A DNA stretch of 64,000 bases from Daphnia pulex (taxonomy: Eukaryota > Arthropoda > Branchiopoda > Diplostraca > Daphniidae). The translations under genes were made by a program, and so were the position numbers. Shown piece after piece: positions 47,835 to 59,449 of this stretch. Each line of letters begins with the position of its first letter. Positions within the stretch are counted from its first letter, which is position 1. The notes below the pieces were generated by a model. That model worked only from the letters and a program-made list of their open reading frames with translations, was not told the DNA's origin and made no database searches. The stretch spans positions 682,001 to 746,000 of the forward strand of contig NC_060023.1 in NCBI RefSeq assembly GCF_021134715.1. The letters are read 5' to 3'.

Positions 47835-50800
47835 ATGACAAAAATATCGGTAAGATTTTCAGTGAATTCAAAATTGATTCGTCCTTTTTCTCAACATTAA
47901 AAATGACGTAAAATTTACCTTTTGACTTTTACCGTGATTGATGATTATGTCTTTTAATTTATAATTAATATATGTATGTATATAGGTGATAGCTGTTATT
48001 TGGGTTATGAACTGTGCCTTCTGCGGCCAGTTACCCGTTAATAACTTTGGGCCTTATCAGTCCTACTACGCTCCTTATCCTTCAATGTTCGTCGTTCAAC
48101 AACCCAACACGCAATTAAATGTTGAAACACCGACAGGATCTCAATCAGGCGGAACTGGTGAATTGGGCAACCCCTTCAACATGAAAACTTTTTCTTTTCA
48201 AGAGACCGTGACTTTTAAAATCAATCAACTTGAAGCAAAAATTGCGGATTTGACACAGCAATTAAAAGGTACAATTATTCATTCTTATCACACCACAAAA
48301 TATAATATACTTACTTTTTTAATTAAGTAAAGTGAACTACTGTAACAACAAAATAATTGTCAAAAACCTCTTTACAGCAACAAATGTTAAGTTGGCGGCC
48401 AAAGCCGAAAAAACAGCGTTGGACGAAAAGGCCGACAAAACTGCGCTGGACGCTAAGGCCGACAAAACGGAGTTGAACGAAAAGGCCGACAAAACTGCGC
48501 TGGACGCTAAGGCCGACAAAACAGCCCTGGACGAAAAGGCCGACAAAACAGCCCTGGACGAAAAGGCCGACAAAACTGCGCTGGACGCTAAGGCCGACAA
48601 AACGGAGTTGAACGAAAAGGCCGACAAAACTGCGCTGGACGCTAAGGCCGACAAAACAGCCCTGGACGAAAAGGCCGACAAAACAGCCCTGGACGAAAAG
48701 GCCGACAAAACTGCGCTGGACGCTAAGGCCGACAAAGCAGCCCTGGACGCTAAGGCCGACAAAACAGCCCTGGACGAAAAGGCCGACAAAACAGCGCTGG
48801 ACGATAAGGCCGACAAAACTGCGCTGGACGCTAAGGCCGACAAAACAGCCCTGGACGAAAAGGCCGACAAAACAGCGTTGGACGAAAAGGCCGACAAAAC
48901 TGCGCTGGACGCTAAGGCCGACAAAACGGAGTTGAACGAAAAGGCCGACAAAACAGCCCTGGACGAAAAGGCCGACAAAACAGCGCTGGACGATAAGGCC
49001 GACAAAACAGCCCTGGACGAAAAGGCCGACAAAACAGCGCTGGACGATAAGGCCGACAAAACAGCACTGGACGAAAAGGCCGACAAAACAGCGCTGGACG
49101 ATAAGGCCGACAAAACAGCCCTGGACGAAAAGGCCGACAGAATTGCGTTGGACGCTAAGGCCGACAAAACTGCGTTGGACGATAAGGCCGACAAAACAGC
49201 CCTGGACGCTAAAGCCGACAAAACAGCCCTGGACGAAAAGGCCGACAAAACAGCGCTGGACGATAAGGCCGACAAAACAGCCCTGGACGAAAAGGCCGAC
49301 AGAATTGCGTTGGCCGATCTGGCCTCCCAATCAGCTTTAGACGAAAAGGCCGACAAATCAGCGCTGGACGCTAAGGCCGACAAAACAGCGCTGGACGAAA
49401 AGGCCGACAAAACAGCCCTGGACGCTAAAGCCGACAAAACAGCCCTGGATGCTAAGGCCGACAAAGCGGCCCTGGACGATAAGGCCGACAAAACGGCCCT
49501 GGACGCTAAGGCCGACAAAACTGCGTTGGACGATAAGGCCGACAAAACAGCCCTGGACGCTAAAGCCGACAAAACAGCCCTGGATGCTAAAGCCGACAAA
49601 ACAGCCCTGGATGCTAAGGCCGACAAAACAGCCCTGGACGCTAAAGCCGACAAAACAGCCCTGGATGCTAAGGCCGACAAAACGGCCCTGGACGCTAAGG
49701 CCGACAAAACTGCGTTGGACGATAAGGCCGACAAAACAGCCCTGGACGCTAAGGCCGACAACACTGCGTTGGACAATAAGGCCGACAAAACTGCGCTGGA
49801 CGCTAAGGCCGACAAAACAGCCCTGGACGCTAAGGCCGACAAAACTGCGTTGGACGATAAGGCCGACAAAACAGCCCTGGACGCTAAAGCCGACAAAACA
49901 GCCCTGGACGAAAAGGCCGACAAAACAGCCCTGGACGATAAGGCCGACAAAACAGCCCTGGACGAAAAGGCCGACAGAATTGCGTTGGCCGATCTGGCCT
50001 CCCAATCAGCTTTAGACGAAAAGGCCGACAAATCAGCGCTGGACGCTAAGGCCGACAAAACTGCGTTGGACGATAAGGCCGACAAAACTGCGCTGGACGC
50101 TAAGGCCGACAAAACAGCCCTGGACGCTAAGGCCGACAAAACAGCCCTGGACGATAAGGCCGACAAATCAGCGCTGGACGCTAAGGCCGACAAAACTGCG
50201 TTGGACGATAAGGCCGACAAAACTGCGCTGGACGCTAAGGCCGACAAAACAGCCCTGGACGCTAAGGCCGACAAAACAGCCCTGGACGCTAAGGCCGACA
50301 AAACTGCGTTGGACTCTAAAGCCGACAAAACAGCCCTGGACGTAAAGGCCGACAAAACAGCCCTGGACGATAAGGCCGACAAAACAGCGCTGGACGATAA
50401 GGCCGACAAAACAGCCCTGGACGAAAAGGCCGACAGAATTGCGTTGGCCGATCTGGCCTCTCAATCAGCTTTAGACGAAAAGGCCGACAAAACAGCGCTG
50501 GACGCTAAGGCCGACAAAACAGCCCTGGACGCTAAGGCCGACAAAACAGCCCTGGACGCTAAGGCCGACAAAACTGCGTTGGACTCGAAAGCCGACAAAA
50601 CAGCCCTTGACGAAAAGGCTGACAAAACAGCGCTGGACGATAAGGCCGACAAAACAGCCCTGGACGAAAAGGCCGACAGAATTGCGTTGGCCGATCTGGC
50701 CTCCCAATCAGCTTTAGACGAAAAGGCCGACAAAACAGCGCTGGACGCTAAGGCCGACAAAACAGCCCTGGACGCTAAAGCCGACAAAACAGCCCTGGAC

Positions 50801-52183
50801 GATAAGGCCGACAAAACAGCGCTGGACGACAAGGCCGACAAAACAGCCCTGGACGAAAAGGCCGACAAAACAGCCCTGGACGCTAAAGCCGACAAAACAG
50901 CCCTGGACGATAAGGCCGACAAAACAGCGCTGGACGACAAGGCCGACAAAACAGCCCTGGACGCTAAAGCCGACAAAACAGCCCTGGACGAAAAGGCCGA
51001 CAAAACAGCCCTGGACGATAAGGCCGACAAAACAGCGCTGGACGACAAGGCCGACAAAACAGCCCTGGACGCTAAAGCCGACAAAACAGCCCTGGACGAT
51101 AAGGCCGACAAAACAGCGCTGGACGACAAGGCCGACAAAACAGCCCTGGACGCTAAAGCCGACAAAACAGCCCTGGACGAAAAGGCCGACAAAACAGCCC
51201 TGGACGATAAGGCCGACAAAACAGCCCTGGACGACAAGGCCGACAAAACAGCCCTGGACGATAAGGCCGACAAAACAGCGCTGGACGACAAGGCCGACAA
51301 AACAGCCCTGGACGCTAAAGCCGACAAAACAGCCCTGGACGAAAAGGCCGACAAATCAGCCCTGGACGCTAAGGCCGACAAAACAGCTTTAAATAGTAAG
51401 GCAAAAAAACAGCTTCAAACTAAAAATGTTTTTACAAATTTTCGATAAATGTAAAGGAAGAATCGTTCATTTTTATAATTTTGTATAGAAATTACCACTC
51501 CCAGTTCTATTGGTACAATCCCAACCTCATGTGGAGACCTGAAGACTATCGGCTTCGTCAAAAGCGGAATCTACTCCATCATGGACAGCAAACGAGTAAA
51601 AAACGTCTATTGCGATTTTACTAAAACAACCGATGCAGGTAGTATTAGGCTACAATAAAATATTTCACTTTAATAATTGTAAATAATAACTTTCCTTTTG
51701 TTCTCGTTTGACAACTTTTCTAACAAAATAGAGTTGCAGAAAATGATCGGTACAGTCGACGTGAAATCAACACCTACTTATTTCCACGCTCAAATGTCAA
51801 AGACTTATTCGGCTGCCCTAACCACCGTTCAATTTGATTCAATCAAACTCAATGTGGGAACTGCCCTTAACCCTGCCACTGGAATATTCGTCGCTCCTAC
51901 ATCAGGGAAGTATTATTTCGCTTACTCGGGCTTAAGTGATGCAGGCGTCAGAGCACGAGTTAGGATGCAAACGGCGAATGCTGGAACAACGAATTGGAAA
52001 CTAGTCGGAGAAGGGTACGGTGACCCCTCCTACAAGACTTTTTCCATGCATGCTACATTGGAACTTGTCAAAGGCGACCAAGTTAGGCTGTACTTATCAG
52101 AAGGAATAATTCACGAGGCTAATTTAGCTTATTATTTTAATTATGTTGGTTGGCTATTGGAAGAGAACGAGTTAACGGTTTGA
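47835..52183 (+). CDS. Secreted C1q protein B with a 111-unit nonapeptide stalk
   Basis: Five exons (47835-47849, 47986-48268, 48378-51395, 51489-51638, 51732-52183) give 1305 residues with the same structure as protein A: MTKIS in exon 1, the rest of the signal peptide in exon 2 (VIAVIWVMNCAFCGQ), a Pro/Tyr-rich piece and a short coiled coil, a 3018-nt stalk exon, the cysteine module, then C1q (GIFVAPTSGKYYFAYSG). Lysine codons of the first and last unit (48401 and 51371) are exactly 110 x 27 bp apart, so there are 111 units. Position 8 varies among D, A and E, and ELNEK units occur near the start. A special unit, IALADLASQSALDEK, occurs four times. The donor was set at GTAAGG (51396) by phase. 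Proteins A and B arose by duplication and then expanded their stalks separately. Confidence 0.88.
48401..51390 (+). repeat. 27-bp coding minisatellite, 111 units
   Basis: Every unit is 27 bp and in frame. Marker units (AGAATTGCGTTGGCCGATCT) start at 49301, 49976, 50435 and 50678, spaced 25, 17 and 9 units apart, which records higher-order block duplications inside the array. Confidence 0.95.
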
Positions 52184-53751
52184 TTTGATTGAACGATCGT
52201 CCCAAGTATAGCCGTTATAATCTACAGACGATGAATCCGAAAATTTAAAAAATGTGGGTAACGGTGTGAGGTAAATAAATAAGAAGTGGGCGTTTTACCT
52301 TTAAATGGAATTCCTTCCATTATAGTGGTCATTGACTCATTTCTTGTCCAACAATTTCCGCATTAAAGTTGAATCATTGAGAAAAATACATCATTTCCAT
52401 CGTGGAGAGAACTGTTTGTGTTATTAATAATTAATTTATGCATGATGATTAAGTTATTCAGAGTAATGTCGAGTTAATTCGAGTAATGAATTCTTTGTTT
52501 TTGGAAAAAGGCTGAAGGTTGAGGAAAATGATGCACTTTCCAGAGCAAGAAAAAAAGGAATTTGCTGAAAATCGGAAAAAAACGCTCTTTAAGCACTCTA
52601 GGCTATGTCTCACCTTGAAACGAGGCAGTCTGGAATGTTAAAAAGGGCGTTTTTTCCAATTTTCACCAAGTTTTACTTTTTCTTGGTCTGGAAAGTAAAT
52701 CAATTTCTTTAGCCTAGAGCCTTTTTCTTAAAACAAAGACTTGCATTTTTCTGACACGCCACTAGGTGGTTTTGGACAGAAAAATCGCTGTCCCAATTTC
52801 TGTGCAGGAACGTTCAACCAGGGTCATGCAGTTATTGACTGCAGAATAACCTTATACACTAGACCGACCTACTGCACACATCTCTCGTGAGAGAATGGTG
52901 TGAGCTCGGGGGTGAAAGCAGCTTTGCTCACCAGGGGAATTGAACCCACGTCTCAAAGAGCCTCGACTACTAAGCGACGCCTTGTCCAATTCACCCACTC
53001 GAACTTCTATTTATTTACGATAAGAGAGGGATTTGTACTTTATTTTATATCTTGGATGTTGCATATACATATGGTTACTTTAGCATTTAACCTCCAAAGA
53101 AATTGTAATTAGATTTTTGTATTTTCAATTAGATTTCTGTTTTTACTTTCTTTTTAAGTAAGAACCGAAAACCTGTACATAATTGAACGGTCGGATATTG
53201 TAGCAATTAACAATAAAAAATTTGTGGACAAGAGATCAAGAAATAGGAGCGTTATTTTAATGTTAACTTATTTTTATAAATTTACTGGTGCCTTAAGTGT
53301 TAACAACACGGTTAAAAATTTTAAATACATTTAGTATTTTAAAATTAATTTTTAAAACAGTTATAAGAACAAGAATCAGCAATTAAAAGGAGAAAGAGGA
53401 GGATACTCCAAAATGGAGTATCAGTATAAAGATATGTATCGATTAAGAATCACGTATAGAATTGTATTAATTAATTTATGCATACCATCGCACTCACAAG
53501 ATGAATTTATCACATTTAATTCAAATCAGAAGGAGAATGCTAATTAGGCTCACGAAGATATAAGAATCACCATGACGAAATTATCTTTTTTTTTAACCAT
53601 TTTTAAAAAAAACATTATACCTTCTAAAAAATTAAACAGTTTTGCCTGAAAAAGTTATTTGTTCGATCTTATCATTTGTGAAAGCGACCACCATTCCATA
53701 ACAAATCACAAAATTGAGAAAAGGAAAAAGAATAAAAAAAGCTTATGACTT
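52184..53751. other. Intergenic with a foldback and a tRNA-like SINE remnant
   Basis: About 52485-52598 and 52637-52755 are imperfect inverted arms, a foldback of roughly 270 bp. On the minus strand, 52990-52910 contains TTAGTAGTCGAGG and GGTTCAATTCC, like A and B boxes, a probable tRNA-derived SINE piece. The remainder is AT-rich without exons. Confidence 0.45.
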
Positions 53752-56401
53752 TTAAATGGCTTCCAGGGTAAGTCGGAGTCCGTCGCTGAAATGGGACGAC
53801 AATATTCGGGAGCAGCAAAGTGATTTGACGACGTCGATGCCTTGGACGACGTCGCCAAAGCGTAGCGATGTCTTGGGTTGGTGATTGCCGGGACTCTTGT
53901 CACGAAGGAGAAACACGAATTGCCATCCGGTGACACGTCGACTGTTGCCATCTCTCCTGTGGGAGCTCTGGATGCCAGTGATGCCCACCTGGCATGATTT
54001 TTCGGCGCATTCAGAGTCCACCCATATGGCATAATTCAACAATTCCGGAACTACCGGCTGGAACAGGGCGTTCTTCACTTTCAAACTTACGGACGTATCA
54101 CCGGTCGACTATCAAAAAATTTATGATAAGTCAAACAAATTTACAAAACATGAACTCATTTTTTAAAAATTTACCTTAACAATCCGCCGACCAATTTTTC
54201 TTGGATTACCAATGCAGAATTCCCACAATTCCTGAATGAATTTGCTGCTACCAAAGAGCGCCCAAGGTTTGATGTGAATCTTGCCCAGCAAGCGGCCTCT
54301 CTTCGTGACCGAAAGGAGAAAAATGGATCGGTTGATATCGAACTTGAGCGGCAGCGACAAAACCGTGTGGATTCCAATTGTCAATTCCCGCCGGTGTTCC
54401 AAAGCTTCAAAACTTCCCGGAATGTCTTCTTCTTCCAACAGTTCAGCTAGGTGATCCATCAACTTCGTTTGGGTCATGGTGGCCAGACATCTCGGTACTC
54501 TTCTACTGGCCAAACATTCGTCCCTGAATCTGTCCAGGCAATTACCAACGACGTTGTCGGGAATTTCAATCGAACAAGCCACCAATCGCGAACCCAGGTA
54601 GATAATTGTCTCCTTCAATAAGTCGTACGCCCTGGGCACAGATAATAATATGTTAATTCTGAATTTCAATTTTAATTAGAGGTACATTTTTACTTTTTAG
54701 CAACGGAGGGTTCGGAATATAAGGACATTTTCCAGAGGAATTCCAGTCCGGGTGTAGGATCGATCACATCATCGGTGAAGGTGTCTCCAGCCGAGCACTG
54801 GACAGCCAAGAAGAAATGTTGGAAACAGTCGATGAAGAAATGAGTTTGGTACGTCATCTGGCGAGGATCTAGCTTCAAAATGTGATGGTGGAAAATTCGC
54901 TGGTGGCTTTTAGGGTCCAGGACGTTCATTTCGATAGCTCTGCTGAACCATTCGAAGCACACGTCGGAATCTGAGGCGGAAACAGTTCCGCCTACAAGGC
55001 AGGTCCAGATGGAAACGGCATCCGAGTCGCTCAACACCAATTGACCATATTTAAGGATCATTAGAATGAATGTAAGTCGTTCTTGAATGGCTGCCGGATG
55101 AGCTTGGTTAGCTCCCGTCCAGTTTAAACGAACGTCTGCCATGTAGGCCACGATTTCAGCTACGGCTAGATCTAGTAGGTGCCATTCTTGATTGAGAAAC
55201 ATGTAAATCTCCTTGTACTTTAGCCAGACCAACTCGGTGAATTCGGCGGATTGTTGGTAGTGGTCGTTAGACGAGGCCGATTTGACGGCGTACAAGTAAC
55301 ACAAGTGACGGATCAATTTCATGGCTACCATCACGGATCGCTGCTGTTCCCTGTGCTGGATTATCTGGATGCAGTTCAGGATCCAGTGGCTCACCAGATC
55401 GCTGTTGAAGCAATCATTCAAAATCTTGCACTGGATGTCGATGCAGGAATCCATCAGTTCATCGGGCGTGTCTGGGCATTGCACGAACTCCAAAATGACG
55501 TCTAAAACCTTTACGTTAAAGTGATATCAGCTATGGAATGACAAAATGTAGTAGTCATGCAAATACTTGAAATGGGACGTCATCGTAATCAGTCTCGTTG
55601 GCCAAAGTACGAATAAAATTCAACAATGCGTAGCGTTGGGTCACATCGACCGAGTTCCAACGTGCCTAGACAAGAAAATAGAGATAAGGAAATCTAGGAA
55701 ATGAGGGCGCAACAACCTGTGATATGTGAAATATGCACCTGAATGTCGCTGATAAGGTAGTTCACGTGTTGGAGCGTGAATTCTTTGACGCAAGAAATGA
55801 CAGTCTGATGCAATTGAACAACATAAGCCCCGTTTGTCCAACGGTCTTGAATTTTCCAAACAGGTTCCAACGATCTTGTCGAATCTTTCACGACAAACTG
55901 AATAATTTTGCGCAGTTGATCGAAAAACACTTTGTCTTCCGGCGAGTGAATTTCTAGTAGTTCTTTTATAAAATCATCCACTTCCAAACTGCATATAACC
56001 GTAAGAAAAAAAATTATCAACAATTTTATTCTACCATTTAAAAAAAAGTTTAATGAAAACCTCTCGGAGAGACACGTCAGTTTTTGACATTTCAATTTTT
56101 CGTTCAACTTGATCATGTGCAAAAGAGCTTGATTGGTTGGCAGTTGCTCAACGCTTTGCAAACGGTCAGACCGACGACAAACCGGACATTTAATTACTGC
56201 TCCATGATTATAGATTTGCTGTCATTTGAATCACATTAATGACCATGTTTTAAAATATAAAATGAAAAGTAATTTCACCTTGAGGCACGTGAGACAAACG
56301 GTGTGAGAGCAAGACAATAACTTGGGTTTGACCTGATGGTCATCAAACTGCAAATAGCAGACACGACACGTGATGTAATGCTCCGTTGCGTCCTCTTCCA
56401 T
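53752..56401 (-). CDS. RING finger fused to USP9X/fat-facets-like scaffold
   Basis: Seven exons on the minus strand (56401-56279, 56218-56061, 55988-55739, 55665-55567, 55508-54694, 54631-54175, 54108-53752) give 752 residues with all phases closing. Residues about 11-60 form a RING: C-R-V-C, then CSHTVCLTC, then CPVC, the fold that recruits E2 enzymes in ubiquitin ligases. From about 170 to 580 the protein matches the N-terminal helical scaffold of USP9X-type deubiquitinases: VAYMADVRL, QERLTFILMILKYGQL, CFEWFSRAIE, ILKLDPRQMT, LEFLWKMSLYSEPSVAKKAY, and IGIHTVLSLPLKF near the ubiquitin-like part. The cysteine protease domain is absent; a 118-residue unrecognised tail ends the protein. Joining a ligase RING to the substrate-binding part of a deubiquitinase would reverse its output (inference). 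The RING exons join the scaffold through a phase-compatible intron. Confidence 0.78.
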
Positions 56402-57543
56402 ATTTGCACACCAAACCGTGGGCGAAAATGTACTAACCGTTAGACAAGTGAAGGAAAAAAAAAATAAAGGTCTACAATGAGATAAGAAAAAGATCTTATC
56501 AGCTTTTTTTTTATCCAAAACTTGAGGGGCGATTGGGGTTTAATTTTTAAATTCGAATCACTCCCGAAAACTTAGTGAATAGATTTCTCATTTAAATTAT
56601 AGAAAACTGACGTCATTATTTAAAAAGATTTTTTTGTTAAGTAATGGAGTGAGAATTAATTTTTTTTTTTCAAAGACATGCTTTTCTATTTAAAATATCC
56701 TCGTGGTAAATTTTGTGTAATGGCCGACTTCCGACTTGAAGTGCAGTCTGCTGCTAGTGCTAGTCTTTATCATTTCGGGAAACCATGCTTTCTTTGAGCC
56801 CATGATCATGCAGTAGGCTATTAGCTTATCTATCATGATATCGGATGGATTGAGATTAGTGATCAAATGTTAAATATTTGTGTAAGTCTCTATCAAGTTT
56901 ATTTCATTTCAAACTATATTACTTCATGCTTAAATTAATTGGTTCTACTCTTAGCCTCTTAGCACACCTTGGTCCTACTTCTAGCCTCCAATAGAAAAAC
57001 TAGAGCCTTCCCTTGTCACATTAGGAGAGTTCTTGAACTTCGTACCATTTGTAAGTAGCTTAAATCTTATCATTTTTCTTGATACCCCAAGTACTATACA
57101 AAATGAAATCAGGTTCCTGGCATCAAGCGATTATTTTGTCTTGAGGTGTGTAATAATACAATTTATCGTGGGAGTTTCCACACTTCTCAACAAGTTCCAT
57201 AGTAAAACCAGGATATAATTCTAGAAGTACAGTTGTAATACATTGTATTAAAAGTAAATTCTCAAGATTGCAACTTTCAAATGTGTGTCATGCATTTTTG
57301 GACAGAATCGTGAATCATTTTACGGCTGCATCACTTTTCTTCTTATGGCAGTCTGATTAGTATTCAAGTGGATAACTGCATGAGATTAAATATCAAGATT
57401 TCAACTTGCTAGCAATAAATTGTCGATATAAATATGTATGTAGCTTATCATCATGTGTGCCACCAGCAGCAACATGAGTTGCATTTTATCTCTTTTTTCA
57501 GTTTTAGATTTCCCTCCAGGCAGTGGCCCTTTCTTCATTAGGT
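56402..57543. other. Intergenic
   Basis: AT-rich. No exon or repeat could be supported. Confidence 0.4.
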
Positions 57544-58188
57544 TCACGCATCTATCATCCGACGCAGTTCGTGCTCGTTGTACTGGGCGTATATGTTGCT
57601 AATGTCATCGGGATGAGTGGCGTAAACCGGAAGAAAGTGTCTCCTCATTCCCCTGACGAGCCTCAACACGAAATGGAACAAACGGTAATTGGGTATTGCT
57701 ACTTCATTACTGCTATCGCCATGTTTTTGGTGCTGTCTGCCCTCTATGTCATTATTATAGCCGTAATCCGTCAGTCTTTTGAATTCACCAGCACTACTTT
57801 CCAAGAGATGGCGAGGAACAACGTCGGGGTAGTAATCTCTCGAGTCAACATTGTCTGTAGCTCCAAGGTAATGCTGGAAGGGACACTGGTGATGGTAATA
57901 ATCATCGTACTGGCTGTTGTGTAAATAAAACCTGTACAAATAACAAAACAAGACATTTAGTGACTTGTAAATGTTTGTACAGGCCATCACTAAAGTAGAT
58001 TTACTCGGTAGGGATTCGATGGTGGAAAATGACGGCCGAATCCGCAACTAGGACCAACAAGAAACCCGTTGCTATAATAATCAGACCCTGTTTTAATCCA
58101 ATGGTAAATCAGTGATAAATTATTACATACCAATATGCTAATTTAATAACACCAAATTTCAATTGCACAGGTACACTACCTTCATCAT
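57544..58188 (-). CDS. Small predicted secreted protein, unknown
   Basis: Three exons on the minus strand (58188-58180, 58087-58005, 57931-57544) give 159 residues. Exon 1 is just MMK. Exon 2 supplies a strong signal-peptide core, GLIIIATGFLLVLVADSAVI, and ends in GA; exon 3 starts with G to continue EFYLHNSQYDDYYHHQCPFQ. The mature part is rich in Tyr, His, Asp and Arg and ends HELRRMIDA. One Cys only, so no disulfide scaffold. I do not recognise the family. A tiny first exon before a signal-peptide exon also occurs in the C1q and cuticle genes of this window. A competing plus-strand frame covers the same bases, so the strand is not certain. Confidence 0.5.
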
Positions 58189-58752
58189 TGGTGAGTCAAT
58201 GATGAGACCAGGAAAGGAGGAAGAAGAAAGCACAGCCACTCGACCCAAAAGAACCAACGTTTCTAAAAACCTTCCAGCTGTGTGGCACGTAGACAACGTC
58301 AGCATCGAGCAGGCCAAAAAAAAAAGGCGAGTTATTTATTTGGCTTTAATTCAAACAAGAAAAAAAAGAGAAAAGGGACCCGTCAATCCTTTCCTTCATG
58401 GGAACGAAGCCAAGGCATTGGCAAACAGAGTTCTTTTTTGTCTGTCCAAAGTCCGTTTTTTTCTCTTTCCATCTTATACCTCGACGGGAGACTCTTTGAC
58501 TGTGTCCCATCTTATTTTTGTTGTTGTTATATAGCAGGCGCAGGCTCATCCATTATTCATGATCATCCCCTATGTGTGAGCAGTTCCTTGATCGTCGGTT
58601 CGTTTGAAATACCGCAACATGTACACCCCAATCCATTTTTAGACAATCGACAAATAATTGCAAAAACGAGTCAACAAGTGTATTGACAATCAACGGGGTC
58701 GGATATTTTGATTTCGAAACATGCTGGTCAGATAGGTGGTGATAGAAAAGAC
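58189..58752. other. Intergenic
   Basis: Open frames on the plus strand here have low-complexity Lys runs and no recognisable domain, and I do not call them. Confidence 0.4.
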
Positions 58753-59349
58753 TTAGAAGTAGTAAGAGTAGGCTGGATATTGCGGGAATCCGTAATTGAA
58801 TCCGTAACCGAAACGGGCAGCGGGAAAGCCGTAGTAACCGTACGGGTAAGCTGCTGGTAGGGCCACAGTTGAGATGACGGGCGCGGCTTTAGCTTCGACT
58901 ACTGGCACTTCGGCAACAGCTGGAACAGCAGGTACCTCTGGCACAGCTGGAACTTCAGGAGAGACGGGCAAATGGTCACCTGTGGCACGGTAACCTTTCT
59001 CATCAGCTTCGTAGTTGATGGTGTAAGTCTTGCCTTCGGCGACGTAACTAATCCGATTGCAATTTTTTTTTAAATTTCAGGATCGTCAAACAACTTTTTA
59101 GTGAAAAATGATGAAGTCCCTTATTACCTGTAGGATCCTTTGACAGCGTTGCCAGCATCTCCAGTCTGGGAGTGTTTATGATCTTCCACGTCGTAACTCA
59201 GGATTTCCTCGGGAGCCGGGGCAGCCAGAGCGACAGCCAAGAAGCAAACAATCAGCACCTGTTTAAAAAAAAGGCAGTTGGTAAATCAGCAGTTGGTTTG
59301 AATTACAATTTTAATCTAGAAATATTATTCAACTTACCGTCTTGATCAT
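58753..59349 (-). CDS. RR-type chitin-binding cuticle protein
   Basis: Three exons on the minus strand (59349-59338, 59258-59128, 59047-58753) give 145 residues. A four-residue first exon (MIKT) and VLIVCFLAVALAAPAPEE form the signal peptide, cleaved near APA. Residues about 25-80 are a Rebers-Riddiford chitin-binding domain of the soft-cuticle (RR-1) kind: SYDVEDHKHSQTGDAGNAVKG, then SYVAEGKTYTINYEADEKGY. The tail is rich in Pro-Val-Ala repeats (VPAVPEVPAVPAV) and then Tyr/Gly/Phe (YPYGYYGFPAA), both typical of extracellular cuticle proteins. The short exon 1 with a phase-0 intron after the first few codons is common in arthropod cuticle genes. A TATA-like TATTTAAG lies about 80 bp upstream. 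Confidence 0.92.
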
Positions 59350-59426
59350 TTTCTTTTCTCGTAAGGGGTTTTGGGAGACTGGAGAGCTGAAACTGCTGTG
59401 TGTTTCAATGCCGTCGCGTTTGCGCT

Positions 59427-59434
59427 CTTAAATA
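59427..59434 (-). promoter_or_regulatory. TATA box of the cuticle gene
   Basis: On the minus strand TATTTAAG lies about 80 bp before the ATG at 59349, followed by GC-rich sequence, as in many cuticle genes. Confidence 0.45.
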
Positions 59435-59449
59435 CTCGAGTAGCCCATC

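Noticed and set aside
48323-50409. Long minus-strand frames over the repeat of C1q gene B
   Set aside because: Same by-product of unit length and codon use; no start context or domain.
48401-51390. Regular direct repeats that might suggest a CRISPR array
   Set aside because: Units are contiguous 27-bp coding repeats without unique spacers, in an intron-bearing animal gene.
57523-57924. Plus-strand hydrophobic frame of 133 codons
   Set aside because: The minus strand gives a spliced frame with signal peptide and phase-matching introns; the plus frame looks like its hydrophobic shadow, though this is not fully certain.
58163-58686. Plus-strand frames with Lys-rich runs
   Set aside because: Overlapping frames of low complexity, no domain, no splice logic.
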